64,000 nucleotides of DNA from Candidatus Nomurabacteria bacterium (GCA_023267435.1 JAHFNH010000002.1:1-64000), one strand, 5' to 3'. Positions 33,715-42,183 are shown, counted from the first letter of the stretch. Notes: generated from the letters alone by a model not told the origin. Program-made: numbers and translations.

Positions 33715-35199
33715 CTATTCTACGTGAACTTGTATATCAGTGCGTTCTTTTTTTAACTTAAGAAAAAGTGCGGCAAATGATCCAATAAATATTATTATTG
33801 CAGCGACTATAAAGACATAATCATAAGCGTCTATTTGAGCCTTCAGAGTTATAAGTGAAATATATTTTTGTATATCAAATGGAGTATGACTGTTTAGTTT
33901 ACTGAAGCTGTTTATAGTGAGCATATTTGTTTTTATTCTATTATTTAAAATTGTCGCGAAGATAGCTATGCCGAATGCGCCGGAAATATTTCGTACTAAT
34001 GCGAGGATAGACGAAGCAATACCTATTTCACTTTGAGGTACAGCTGAGGCGATTATGTTTGTACGCTGAGCCATACCGAATCCTAGTCCGAACGCCATGA
34101 TTGATAAAGGAATGATAATATCGAGTGCGGTTGATTTTGGATCAAGATAGGAAAACATGAAAATACCTATCGCTGCTACGAGAGTACTGGCAAATATTAC
34201 GTATCGAGATTGCACTTTCCCTGTCAGATAACCACCGAGCGGTGCAGCAAACATCATGGCGGCAGCCATCGGCATAAAAAGATACCCTGATTCAGCAGCA
34301 TTGTATCCCAAGAAAGTCTGAGCAAAAACTGGAATAAGAAAAACACCTCCCATCATTCCCATGAATACAATAAAGTTATTGAGAAGTGCGTTGACGAATG
34401 CTGGAATTTTGAAAAACTTAAGATCCACAATCGGTTCAGGAACTTTTTGTTCAATTTTTATGAAAAGACCTAGAAGTACAATAGTTGAGAAATAACACAC
34501 GAAGCTGCCTATTGAAAACCATCCCCAATCAGCTCCTTTGTCTAGAACTAATACCAAAGCAGAAAGCATACCTCCTAAAGTTATAGCTCCCCACCAGTCG
34601 AAGAATTTAGTTTTTACTTCCGAGCGAGATTCATTGATAAATTTAAGTGCCATGTATATACCCAATATTCCAATCGGTAAATTAACTAAGAAGACAGATC
34701 GCCATCCGAAAGTATCAATCAACGGTCCGCCCAATAATGGCCCAAAAACTGTCGCAGCGGCAAACGATGATGACCATATTCCGAGTGCTTGCGCACGTTC
34801 CTTTCCTTCTTTAAAAGTTACGGCGATTATCGCCATGGCTGTGGGATAATCCGCTGATCCAGCAATAGCTTGGATTATGCGAAAGACAATCATAGATGAA
34901 AGATTCCAAGCAAAACCAGCGAGCACTGATCCTAAAATAAAAATAGAAAATCCTATTATGTAAACTTTTTTTCTTCCGATTGTATCTCCGAGTTTACCCC
35001 AGATAGGAACGAAAACAGCATTCGCTAAAATATAGGCTGTAGCGATCCATCCAGCCGAAGAAACAGTGATACTGAAATCATTAATTATTTTTGGTAATGC
35101 TAAGTTAACAATAGTTTGGTCAAGTCTGCCTAGAAAAGTACCTATGATAACGGTAAGTAAAATCCACCAGCGTAGATTGTTTTTAGGTTGTGTATTCAT
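33715..35199 (-). CDS. EmrB/QacA (DHA2) family multidrug efflux MFS transporter
   Basis: Proton-driven exporter with about 14 membrane helices in 494 residues. It shows the DHA2 motifs FLGRLDQTIVNLALPKI in helix 1, GKLGDTIGRKKVY in loop 2-3 (MFS motif A), and GPLLGGPLID in helix 5 (motif C). It is last in the marR-hlyD-hlyD-emrB operon. With the two adaptor proteins it may form an EmrAB-like export complex. Substrates are unknown. Confidence 0.92.
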   Translation of the reverse strand: MNTQPKNNLRWWILLTVIIGTFLGRLDQTIVNLALPKIINDFSITVSSAGWIATAYILANAVFVPIWGKLGDTIGRKKVYIIGFSIFILGSVLAGFAWNLSSMIVFRIIQAIAGSADYPTAMAIIAVTFKEGKERAQALGIWSSSFAAATVFGPLLGGPLIDTFGWRSVFLVNLPIGILGIYMALKFINESRSEVKTKFFDWWGAITLGGMLSALVLVLDKGADWGWFSIGSFVCYFSTIVLLGLFIKIEQKVPEPIVDLKFFKIPAFVNALLNNFIVFMGMMGGVFLIPVFAQTFLGYNAAESGYLFMPMAAAMMFAAPLGGYLTGKVQSRYVIFASTLVAAIGIFMFSYLDPKSTALDIIIPLSIMAFGLGFGMAQRTNIIASAVPQSEIGIASSILALVRNISGAFGIAIFATILNNRIKTNMLTINSFSKLNSHTPFDIQKYISLITLKAQIDAYDYVFIVAAIIIFIGSFAALFLKLKKERTDIQVHVE

Positions 35200-35255
35200 A
35201 TGATTTAGTTTATAGCCTAGCTACGAATTTACTAATTCGAATCACGCTTGGCGCT

Positions 35256-35900
35256 TTATTTTGTATAAATCGTAACTTTTGCAGACATACCATTTTTAAG
35301 TTCTGGATATAGAGCGACATTGAAACGAACTTTCACGTCAAATTTTTTAATAGGACGTTTGTCAGAAATAGAAAATATTACTCCAGTATTGTTTGCAGTG
35401 GGGCTTACATTTTCAACAACACCAAAGTATGTCTTACCAGTAAATGCATCTACGGTAAAACTGGCTTGTTGACCAGGTTTTATGTTTTCCAATCCTTTAT
35501 TTTCATCAATTGATCCGATTACACGCATATCTTCATTGTGTATCATTGAGACTACAGTTTCTCCAGGAGTAAAAAATTCACCTATATTATTTTTAACACT
35601 TATGACTGTGCCATTTTGTTTTGAAGTGACAATTGTGGTTCCTACTAATGCAACAGGAGTATTTGTTGATATTGTGTCCCCTTCTTTAATATAAAGTGCG
35701 TTCAGTGTGCCAGCCATATTTGTTGAAAGGTTTATAACAGGAGCATTGATCTCTGAATTTTCAATAAATAAAGTACCGTGGTTTGTTTGCCAAAAAATAA
35801 ATCCTCCTAAAACTAGAAAGATGGTAACAATACCGATAATACTTTGCGTGATTGGTTTTTTTAATATATTTTCTTTTTTTGTGTTTTGTTCTTCGTGCAT
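35256..35900 (-). CDS. EmrA/HlyD-like adaptor, short form
   Basis: 214 residues. One N-terminal membrane helix (about 18-37) is followed by a barrel-sandwich (biotinyl-lipoyl-like) domain, with GTLNALYIKEGDTISTNTPVA and SVKNNIGEFFTPGETV, and a beta-barrel ending in KNGMSAKVTIYTK. The usual coiled-coil hairpin is nearly absent, so it is much shorter than EmrA (about 390). It lies between the larger HlyD-type gene and the MFS exporter gene. In a monoderm it would link the exporter to the wall side rather than to an outer-membrane channel. Confidence 0.85.
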   Translation of the reverse strand: MHEEQNTKKENILKKPITQSIIGIVTIFLVLGGFIFWQTNHGTLFIENSEINAPVINLSTNMAGTLNALYIKEGDTISTNTPVALVGTTIVTSKQNGTVISVKNNIGEFFTPGETVVSMIHNEDMRVIGSIDENKGLENIKPGQQASFTVDAFTGKTYFGVVENVSPTANNTGVIFSISDKRPIKKFDVKVRFNVALYPELKNGMSAKVTIYTK

Positions 35901-35917
35901 ATTATTTTAAATAAAAA

Positions 35918-37003
35918 TTATTTTGATAAAAGTTCAATTACCGGAATATTCGGTGTAGCAACTTGTCCAGTTGTTATTAATATATTAGTTATTGTTCCAT
36001 CTACTGGAGCTACAATAAGAGTATTGTTGTAAGCACCTTGAGCTATTTGAAGCGCACCTTGAGTACTTTCGACTTGTGCCTTGGCCATTGTTAAATCTTC
36101 AGAACGAGCTCCAGCTACTTTTTGATCCAAGACAGCTTGTGCTGCATCAATAGCTCCTTGAGCGGTTGCGATAGTTTGAGTTTGATTTTGCAAAGCTGAA
36201 TTATATGCATTGTAATAAGTTAAATAATTAGCAGATTGAGTGTTTGGAATTGAAATTGTCCAAGTGGTATTTATATTGGAAACAAAATTATCCGGGAATT
36301 TAATATAAAGTCCATGAGTACCAAGAGGCACAGCTACAGCACCGACGACACCATTTCCTTTTTCAAGTCCAGAGATATTAAAATAACTTCCGTTCCCCAT
36401 TGTGTATACTGAAACACTATAAGTGCCTTCTTCAGTTCCAGTATAAGTGCCGGAAATTGTCGGTGAAGCTTGAGTTGTCGTTCCATTTATTAAAGGAATA
36501 GCGACAAGTCCGGAATTAAGCGTTGCGGAAAGTGTATTTGCAACTAAAACTTTTTGCGAAGCTACAGTATTGTTATAGGAACTTTTTGCATTATTTAAGG
36601 CAACTCTGGCTATTTCTATGTCAGGTGTCGAAGTGCCGTTTATTAATTTATCATAAGCTGTCTGCGCTGATGTGTAAGCGCCTTTGGCTTGATTGATCGC
36701 ACCTAGGGTGTTTTCAGCGTCTAGGCTCGCTAAAATTGTTCCAGCTTTAACTTTATCGCCAATTTTAACTAGTACATTTTTAATTCGTCCTCCCATTGGA
36801 AAAGCCAGAGTTAAATCCTGCACAGCTGTATTACTATTTTTAATATTAGAATCTGTTAATTCTGTTGTAATTTTTTTAGATCTTTCCGTCTTTGTTTTAT
36901 TATAAATATTCGAACTTATTATACCTATAACAAGAGCAATAATAAGTGCGACACTTATTGAGATCTTTGGGTTTGCAAGTATTTGGGTTAATTTTTGTTT
37001 CAT
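35918..37003 (-). CDS. HlyD family adaptor with an inserted beta-rich domain
   Basis: 361 residues. Membrane helix about 14-34, then a split lipoyl-like domain (GGRIKNVLVKIGDKVKAGT near residue 72 and VDGTITNILITTGQVATPN near the C terminus) joined by a helical hairpin. Within the hairpin, roughly residues 160-255, sits a Thr/Gly/Ser-rich beta segment (ISGTYTGTEEGTYSVSVY) that is not part of the standard fold and may bind sugars or protein. It is second in the MarR-controlled operon, 4 bases after marR. Confidence 0.82.
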   Translation of the reverse strand: MKQKLTQILANPKISISVALIIALVIGIISSNIYNKTKTERSKKITTELTDSNIKNSNTAVQDLTLAFPMGGRIKNVLVKIGDKVKAGTILASLDAENTLGAINQAKGAYTSAQTAYDKLINGTSTPDIEIARVALNNAKSSYNNTVASQKVLVANTLSATLNSGLVAIPLINGTTTQASPTISGTYTGTEEGTYSVSVYTMGNGSYFNISGLEKGNGVVGAVAVPLGTHGLYIKFPDNFVSNINTTWTISIPNTQSANYLTYYNAYNSALQNQTQTIATAQGAIDAAQAVLDQKVAGARSEDLTMAKAQVESTQGALQIAQGAYNNTLIVAPVDGTITNILITTGQVATPNIPVIELLSK

Positions 37004-37007
37004 ATTT

Positions 37008-37442
37008 TTAATCTTTAATTAATATATTAAGTATTTTAGTAAATTGTTTTCTTTCAGCATCATTTAATTTTGAAAGCATTTTTGTAAATACAGTGAATTT
37101 CTTTTCGTGAATCGATTTAAAGAATTTCCAGGCTGTTGGAGTCAACGCTACTCGTATACTTCTTCTGTCTTTATCATTTGAAACACGAGTGATGAGTTTC
37201 TTTTTTTGCATTATCTCCACAATAGCTGTGGCAGAAGGCGGGGTTATTTTTAAATGATTTGCGATATCTTTCATCGAAGGTTCACCTTTTTCAGCGATAT
37301 ATGTCAGGGTATCGATATGCGATATGGGACACTTTAGGTCTTCAGCCTCTTTTCGCAACATATCCGAAAACTTACGGCGGAAGGCGAAAAGTGTTTTTTC
37401 TAAAGAAAGCTCATCCCCTCTTAATGTAGGTTGTTTTTTCAT
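37008..37442 (-). CDS. MarR family transcriptional regulator
   Basis: 144 residues, winged-helix dimer. The recognition region is HIDTLTYIAEKGEPSMKDIANHLKITPPSATAIVEIMQKKKLI, followed by the wing with VSNDKDRRSIRVALT. It is the first gene of the efflux operon. Two perfect palindromes stand directly upstream, so it probably represses its own operon and is released by a toxic ligand; that mode is known for EmrR/MarR and inferred here. Confidence 0.92.
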   Translation of the reverse strand: MKKQPTLRGDELSLEKTLFAFRRKFSDMLRKEAEDLKCPISHIDTLTYIAEKGEPSMKDIANHLKITPPSATAIVEIMQKKKLITRVSNDKDRRSIRVALTPTAWKFFKSIHEKKFTVFTKMLSKLNDAERKQFTKILNILIKD

Positions 37443-37456
37443 ATTTTATATTTAAT

Positions 37457-37480
37457 TAACTAATAGTTAGTTAGGCTAAC
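37457..37480. promoter_or_regulatory. Tandem palindromic operator upstream of marR
   Basis: TAACTAATAGTTA (37457-37469) and GTTAGGCTAAC (37470-37480) are adjacent perfect palindromes ending 15 bases upstream of the marR start. They are the likely binding site for the MarR product. Confidence 0.7.
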
Positions 37481-37562
37481 AATCTAACATAATATATTTA
37501 AAAAGGCAAATAAAAAAGCACTGAACATCGTAATGAGAGGTGTGCTTTAATACTATTAAATA

Positions 37563-38018
37563 TTACTTACTTTCTAATACTTTAAGTACCCTAAGTTTGT
37601 CTTCTTCCGTCATTCTTTCCAAAAGAAGATTGTTTTTATCTTTAGTATATTTGTTTAATACCCAAAAAATAAAATTAGGGTCATCAGATAAGCAATTATT
37701 ACTTTCTATAAAATTAATATCTTCCATTAAGGCATTAATTAATTTTGTAATAAATTCGTCCGATCTTAATACTTCTTCTTTTACAAATTCAGGTGAAATT
37801 ACACCGACACTCAACTGTAAGGATTTAACATTAAGAATTACAAGAGTTTTTGTTTTAAGGTCAGACCAATCTGGGCTTTCGGTTTGATTCAAAATATCCT
37901 CTAACTTTTTATACATATTGCTTATCCAATAATTAAAATTTTGTTCATGTTCTTTGGAAAGAGAACTAAAGACTTCTCTTGTTTTCCATACATGTGGTGT
38001 TTCATTTTTTTCTTCCAT
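37563..38018 (-). CDS. Hypothetical soluble protein, 151 aa
   Basis: Predicted all-helical, acidic, without signal or membrane segments (HEQNFNYWISNMYKKLEDIL, ITKLINALMEDINFIE). No family is recognised. The gene is the minus-strand member of a divergent pair driven from the palindromic promoter at 38066-38111, and its leader carries the AAATAAAC...TTCTTAA element shared with three other minus-strand genes. An imperfect hairpin (AGCAC...GTGCT, 37515-37550) lies after its stop. Confidence 0.6.
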   Translation of the reverse strand: MEEKNETPHVWKTREVFSSLSKEHEQNFNYWISNMYKKLEDILNQTESPDWSDLKTKTLVILNVKSLQLSVGVISPEFVKEEVLRSDEFITKLINALMEDINFIESNNCLSDDPNFIFWVLNKYTKDKNNLLLERMTEEDKLRVLKVLESK

Positions 38019-38065
38019 AATATTAGATTTTTATATTGATTAAGAACTTTTGTTTATTTTTCCTT

Positions 38066-38111
38066 ATACTACAAACAAATCATTGACTTGTCAATGGGTT
38101 CGTGATATTGT
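38066..38111. promoter_or_regulatory. Palindromic bidirectional promoter P1
   Basis: TTGACTTGTCAA at 38083-38094, inside longer arms CATTGAC/GTCAATG, holds the -35 boxes of both directions. Plus: TTGACT, 17 bases, TATTGT (38106-38111). Minus: TTGACA, 17 bases, TAGTAT (38066-38071). Confidence 0.75.
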
Positions 38112-38137
38112 TTGGTTAAATAGATTTCAGAAAACTA

Positions 38138-38160
38138 ACCGAGCCTAGCTCATTAAAAAA
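38138..38160 (+). promoter_or_regulatory. Leader hairpin ACCGAGC/GCTC
   Basis: In the leader of the 38169 gene, ACCGAGC-CTA-GCTCATTAAAAA forms a small stem just before the start codon. A near-identical element lies at 52432-52454. Confidence 0.5.
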
Positions 38161-38168
38161 CAAAAAAT

Positions 38169-38492
38169 ATGAAAAATCTGTTACAGGAACTTTTATTAAC
38201 TCATCAAAGTGTGAGAGGAGTTCAATTAAAAATTGTAAAACTTGCCGTTAATCGCTTAAACAGGTTATGTAAAAGAAAAATAGAATTTTCTGTACATGAA
38301 GATATAGAAGATAATTATTATTGGATTTTTATTCCCAATAAAGTAGCTTTTGTTAAAAAAGTTAAACAACTTAATGAACAAATAAGAAAAGAATTAAAAG
38401 ATGCGGATGCTAAATTTAATCTCAGCTTTATGCCTCAAGCTACTAAAAGAAACATTCTCGATAGAAATGTAAACAAAGAAATTGTTTTTTAA
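38169..38492 (+). CDS. Hypothetical basic protein, 107 aa
   Basis: Soluble and Lys-rich, helix-strand-helix pattern: a helix (QLKIVKLAVNRLNRLCKRKI), strands (FSVHEDIEDNYYWIFIPN) and a charged helix (KVKQLNEQIRKELKDADAKF). No signal peptide. The family is not recognised. It is the plus-strand partner in the P1 divergent pair and is closed by a terminator at 38508-38540. It has no Shine-Dalgarno; the leader is A-rich. Confidence 0.6.
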   Translation: MKNLLQELLLTHQSVRGVQLKIVKLAVNRLNRLCKRKIEFSVHEDIEDNYYWIFIPNKVAFVKKVKQLNEQIRKELKDADAKFNLSFMPQATKRNILDRNVNKEIVF

Positions 38493-38507
38493 GAAAAATT
38501 ATTTTTC

Positions 38508-38540
38508 AAAAAGCTCCACAGAAATGTGGTGCTTTTTTAT
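38508..38540 (+). terminator. Terminator after the 107-aa gene
   Basis: Stem AAAAGCTCCACA/TGTGGTGCTTTT with loop GAAA and T run. A second hairpin (AAGCC...GGCTT, about 38586-38608) serves the opposing gene. Confidence 0.75.
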
Positions 38541-38613
38541 TTATACTTACTCTAAACTTTAAAGATATTTCAGACAAATAAAAAAGCCTCCCCTTGCGGT
38601 TCGGCTTAATTGA

Positions 38614-39006
38614 CTAAAAAATATCTGTGTAATTATAAGAAGTGTTATTAGATGAATTTATTTCACCTGTACCTCCACATTTTCTACATTCAGAAATATA
38701 ATATGGATCACCTCCACCTCCACCACACCTTTTGCATTTTTTCGCTTTCTTTTTATTGTCATAAAAACCATCTTCTATGTTCAATAATTTTTTTGTATTA
38801 AGAAGTTCGTGGTCATAAGGCAAAAAAGTACAAACTCTGTTATAGAATATCAAACTATTTTGCTGTTCTTTCCATGCATTAGTTAGAGCGTCAGAAGAAC
38901 CAGCTATTACTATCCTTGGCATTAAAGGAGAATGGCTTGATTGTAACATTGCCATTACACCACCAGATTTATCGGATGTGATTAGAAGAATTGTGTATAT
39001 TTCCAT
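38614..39006 (-). CDS. Hypothetical protein with DnaJ-like CxxCxGxG zinc module
   Basis: 130 residues. The N-terminal 85 residues look like a small alpha/beta domain (TILLITSDKSGGVMAML; RIVIAGSSDALTNAW). The C-terminal part has CKRCGGGGG and CRKCGGTGE, two repeats of the DnaJ zinc-finger type, which would hold one zinc ion. There is no J domain. It is the minus-strand partner at palindromic promoter P2 with the conserved leader. A protein-binding or redox role is possible but unsupported. Confidence 0.6.
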   Translation of the reverse strand: MEIYTILLITSDKSGGVMAMLQSSHSPLMPRIVIAGSSDALTNAWKEQQNSLIFYNRVCTFLPYDHELLNTKKLLNIEDGFYDNKKKAKKCKRCGGGGGDPYYISECRKCGGTGEINSSNNTSYNYTDIF

Positions 39007-39052
39007 TTGTATATAGTATTTAATTGTTTAAGGACTCTGTTTATTTAACTTC

Positions 39053-39098
39053 ACATTACCAAAAATTTGTTGACATGTCAATTAGTCTATGTTAATGT
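39053..39098. promoter_or_regulatory. Palindromic bidirectional promoter P2
   Basis: TTGACATGTCAA (39070-39081) is a perfect 12-base palindrome containing both -35 boxes. The -10 box is TAATGT in both directions (39093-39098 plus; 39053-39058 minus), each with a 17-base spacer. Confidence 0.78.
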
Positions 39099-39124
39099 TT
39101 AGTAAACCAAATAAAACTTGTACA

Positions 39125-39562
39125 ATGACAACAATAGAAAATTTAATCCTAGTCGGTGAAATTGAAAAACTCTTCAATGCTGACGCAAAAGCTAAAAAAT
39201 ATATTAAGGATGCAAAATTCATATTAGTCTCTACAGATAATGTAAAGTACAAAATGATAATGCATTTAGCAAGCTATCCGTATGAATATCACTCCCAGGC
39301 GGTATTAAAATATATGGAAGACAACAATTTAAATGAAATCTATTCTTACGGTGGTGCTAAAATTGTATTAGGTACGATAGATGACGTATTGTGTCACGGA
39401 AAATCATACGCATTAAAAACTGCCAATGATGAAAAGCTTACAGAAGTAGTAAAAAGTATTTGGCCAAATGCCGAATTAGAAATTATGACTTCTGGTGTAA
39501 AAGTTAAAGAGGCTATGCTTTTTCCAAAAGAACGAATTCAGTATTTTGCTGAACATCCTTAA
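39125..39562 (+). CDS. Hypothetical protein, 145 aa
   Basis: The start was set at 39125 (MTTIENLILVGE), because the upstream in-frame ATG at 39089 overlaps the -10 box of P2 and cannot be transcribed from it. The product looks alpha/beta with strands KFILVSTDNVKYKM and KIVLGTIDDVL. No membrane segment and no recognised family. It is the plus-strand partner at P2 and ends at a perfect bidirectional terminator. Confidence 0.6.
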   Translation: MTTIENLILVGEIEKLFNADAKAKKYIKDAKFILVSTDNVKYKMIMHLASYPYEYHSQAVLKYMEDNNLNEIYSYGGAKIVLGTIDDVLCHGKSYALKTANDEKLTEVVKSIWPNAELEIMTSGVKVKEAMLFPKERIQYFAEHP

Positions 39563-39599
39563 GGTGATTTTAATTTATTAAATACGCTATTACAAAAAC

Positions 39600-39633
39600 A
39601 AAAAACTTGTCTGAATATTCAGACAAGTTTTTT
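39600..39633. terminator. Bidirectional terminator
   Basis: Perfect palindrome AAAACTTGTCTG-AATATT-CAGACAAGTTTT between convergent genes, flanked by A and T runs. Confidence 0.9.
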
Positions 39634-39640
39634 TAATTTT

Positions 39641-40147
39641 TTAATTCAAAGGTTCTTTGTTTCTAATTAGTCTCAAGATCATTCTTATTGATTTAACTTG
39701 TTCATCAGAAAGAGAAACCTGATATGATCCTACATTACATCTCTTTTGACCATTAAAATCTCGATATACATTCCCACATTTATCTTTAGACATCAAAGGC
39801 AGAATACCAAATCCAACAAGAGTTAGACTATGGCTATCAAGTAAAATCTTTTTACTTCCGTTATCATGAAGCATTTTATGTAAAAGAAATTTTACAATGT
39901 ACTCAATATTACTACTGTGGTGCTCGATATTGTCATTGCAACCATAAAAAAATAATTGATTATTATTATCTCTCTTTATATGCAGAAGCGAACCCTGACT
40001 TTTGTAAAAAGTTAAGATTTCATCAATTCCAAAAGTATTAATAAAATTATTAAATAATTTTACAATTTGATCATTTATTTCCTGAGGTCTTTTTTTATCG
40101 ATTTTTGCAAAATCAATTGGCCTACTAAAATCTAGTTGTGATTCCAT
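39641..40147 (-). CDS. Hypothetical protein, 168 aa
   Basis: Soluble, mixed alpha/beta, with His- and Cys-containing segments (FFYGCNDNIEHHSSN) and a C-terminal helix (SDEQVKSIRMILRLIRN). No signal peptide and no recognised family. It is the minus-strand partner at palindromic promoter P3, and its leader shares the TTAAATAAAC...TAAACAA element with the 38614 and 48224 genes. Confidence 0.6.
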   Translation of the reverse strand: MESQLDFSRPIDFAKIDKKRPQEINDQIVKLFNNFINTFGIDEILTFYKSQGSLLHIKRDNNNQLFFYGCNDNIEHHSSNIEYIVKFLLHKMLHDNGSKKILLDSHSLTLVGFGILPLMSKDKCGNVYRDFNGQKRCNVGSYQVSLSDEQVKSIRMILRLIRNKEPLN

Positions 40148-40192
40148 TTTTATATATATTAAATTGTTTACGAACTCCGTTTATTTAACCTT

Positions 40193-40238
40193 AAACTACC
40201 AAAAAATTCTTGACCTGTCAATGTTTTTGTGATATTGT
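40193..40238. promoter_or_regulatory. Palindromic bidirectional promoter P3
   Basis: TTGACCTGTCAA at 40210-40221. Plus: TTGACC, 17 bases, TATTGT (40233-40238). Minus: TTGACA, 17 bases, TAGTTT (40193-40198). Confidence 0.75.
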
Positions 40239-40325
40239 TTGTTTAAATTTGTTGAGACAAAATCTCGTTAAACAAAACCTATATATCCCCCAACAATATT
40301 GTTTAATCCTTAAAAACTAAATATC

Positions 40326-40862
40326 ATGAAAAAACTATCAATGCTTTTATATCAAACTCAGGGCATTATCAAATTTTGTGAAGAAATAAATGCTGAATTA
40401 GTGAGATTGAAATTAACAAGAAAAACAACAGGTGGTTATCTGACCATCGTTGAACGCGATACAGGAGCTATTGTGTTAACAATCCTTATTGGAACACTCC
40501 AATTTGAAAGGACGGCAAAACATCGCAGATTATCCATTGAACAAGCAAAGAGGGTGTTTGATGAAAAACTTTCTTCCTCATTCCAAAACAGAAATATCGA
40601 ACAAGGGAAATCGGCAGGAGCTGTTTCAGGAGAGAAATTTATCTATTCATTTTCCGGTCACTGTGAAGAAATAAATGAAGTTGTTTCCATACTTTCGTGT
40701 ATTGAAAACGAACAATATTTAAATCCTGAGTTTCAGGCAAATTTACGGCAAGGTGAAGATCCCAAGCCAATGGATGTAATCCTGAAAAAAATGGACCTTG
40801 AATCAAAATTTATGATGGTTTCTGGTATTCGCAGTTTTATCAGCAAAATATTTGTTTGGTAA
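40326..40862 (+). CDS. Hypothetical protein, 178 aa
   Basis: Soluble alpha/beta protein: a helix (IIKFCEEINAELVRLKL), strands (GGYLTIVERDTGAIVLTILIG), a basic segment, then FIYSFSGHCEEINEVVSILSC and an amphipathic C terminus. No recognised family. It is the plus-strand partner at P3, with a leader of about 80 bases holding a GAGA...TCTC hairpin near 40253-40265. It is followed by a strong terminator. Confidence 0.6.
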   Translation: MKKLSMLLYQTQGIIKFCEEINAELVRLKLTRKTTGGYLTIVERDTGAIVLTILIGTLQFERTAKHRRLSIEQAKRVFDEKLSSSFQNRNIEQGKSAGAVSGEKFIYSFSGHCEEINEVVSILSCIENEQYLNPEFQANLRQGEDPKPMDVILKKMDLESKFMMVSGIRSFISKIFVW

Positions 40863-40881
40863 GTTCTTTGGTAAAAATTAG

Positions 40882-40915
40882 AAAGCCACTGGTGAAAATC
40901 AGTGGCTTTTTTTAT
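40882..40915. terminator. Bidirectional terminator
   Basis: Stem AAAGCCACTG/CAGTGGCTTT, 8-base loop, T run. It overlaps the stop of the convergent oxidoreductase gene. Confidence 0.88.
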
Positions 40916-42177
40916 TTAATTACTGCATTCGTTCCTGCCACAAAACCCGTCGTCCAGCATATTTGCAGACTATATCCTCCAGATGGACGGTCTATGTTTA
41001 ATAAATCTCCAATTATATAAAGATTTGGATATAATCTGGAACGCATAGTTTTGAAATCAATTTCATTTAACGCTACACCTCCGCTAGAAACTATTGCTTT
41101 ATCTAAACCCAAAAGTTTATCGATATTTATTGGAATTCCTTTTAATAAAGAAATTAATTTTATGCGTTCTTCACGAGTCACACTATTGCATTGAATTTCT
41201 GGATCAATGCCGGATAATTCCACTACAACTGGTACGACAGATGATAAAATCAAACCAGCTAAACAATTTTTAAATTTCTTTTTATCATTTTCTTTAAATA
41301 TTTCTAAAAGCTTTAGATTAAGTTTTTCTTGATCGAAATTTGGTAAAAGATCTAATTTTATTACCACATCGCCATAGCCTAACAATCCACCTATATCTTT
41401 GCTCATATTTAAAATAGTGGGTCCACTGACGCCGACATGGGTAAATAGAATTTTACCTGTTTTTGAAATAGGACGTTTTTTGATAAATTGTTTTACATCA
41501 TCCAAGTAAACAGTGAGTTTTACATTATCAAGACTGACTCCAGCTAATTTTTTAATCCATTTATCTTTCGTAGCGAGTGGCACAAGCGAAGGTATCGGTT
41601 CGATGATTGTATGCCCGATATTTTTTAGCCATTTGAATGCGTCCCCTGTCGAACCTGTTTCTGGATGAGATTTACCTCCAGTAGCGACGATAATAGAACG
41701 AGCATAAATTATTTTATCTACAATTTTTACACCAATGATATTTTTATTTTCTATAACAAAATCAACAACTGGAGAATTTGATAATATTGTTACTTTTTCT
41801 TTTTTAATATATTCCACCATAACATTCCAAACGGATTGAGATTTATTACTAACAGGGAAAACTCTTTGTCCTGGTTCTATTTTTGTTTCCATATTTCTGT
41901 TATGGAAAAAATCCAATGTTTCCTTTACGCTATATTGTGAAAAAGCTGAAAATAAGAATTTTCCGTCGTCTTTGAATTTTTCCAGAAGTTTCCTGTTGTC
42001 GAATTCTGCATTGGTGACATTACATCTGCCTCCGCCTGTAATAAGGAGTTTCTTGCCTAGAGAGTCATTTTTCTCAATTAAAATAACTTTTGCGCCGAGT
42101 TCAGCTGCTCGTCCTGCCGCCATCATTCCAGACGGTCCGCCTCCTATTATAACCACATCCCAAACATTTTCTTTCAT
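40912..42177 (-). CDS. HI0933/BaiN-family FAD-dependent oxidoreductase
   Basis: Flavoprotein of 421 residues. The N-terminal Rossmann FAD site is VVIIGGGPSGMMAAGRAAELG with EKN at the end of the second strand, followed by the family signature LLITGGGRCNVTNAE. A C-terminal block FKTMRSRLYPNLYIIGDLLNIDRPSGGY completes the FAD site. Members are annotated as aminoacetone oxidase or NAD(P)/FAD oxidoreductase; the physiological substrate is uncertain. It has its own leaderless promoter. Confidence 0.9.
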   Translation of the reverse strand: MKENVWDVVIIGGGPSGMMAAGRAAELGAKVILIEKNDSLGKKLLITGGGRCNVTNAEFDNRKLLEKFKDDGKFLFSAFSQYSVKETLDFFHNRNMETKIEPGQRVFPVSNKSQSVWNVMVEYIKKEKVTILSNSPVVDFVIENKNIIGVKIVDKIIYARSIIVATGGKSHPETGSTGDAFKWLKNIGHTIIEPIPSLVPLATKDKWIKKLAGVSLDNVKLTVYLDDVKQFIKKRPISKTGKILFTHVGVSGPTILNMSKDIGGLLGYGDVVIKLDLLPNFDQEKLNLKLLEIFKENDKKKFKNCLAGLILSSVVPVVVELSGIDPEIQCNSVTREERIKLISLLKGIPINIDKLLGLDKAIVSSGGVALNEIDFKTMRSRLYPNLYIIGDLLNIDRPSGGYSLQICWTTGFVAGTNAVIK

Positions 42178-42183
42178 TTTTAT

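Noticed and set aside
39089..39124. Longer N terminus for the 145-aa gene starting at 39089
   Set aside because: That ATG overlaps the -10 box of promoter P2, so it would not be in the mRNA made from it.
37563..40862. Integron-like cassette array or CRISPR-related locus
   Set aside because: The repeats are 12-base palindromes within promoters, at about 1 kb spacing and in both strands; there is no integrase, attC-like site or direct-repeat/spacer pattern.
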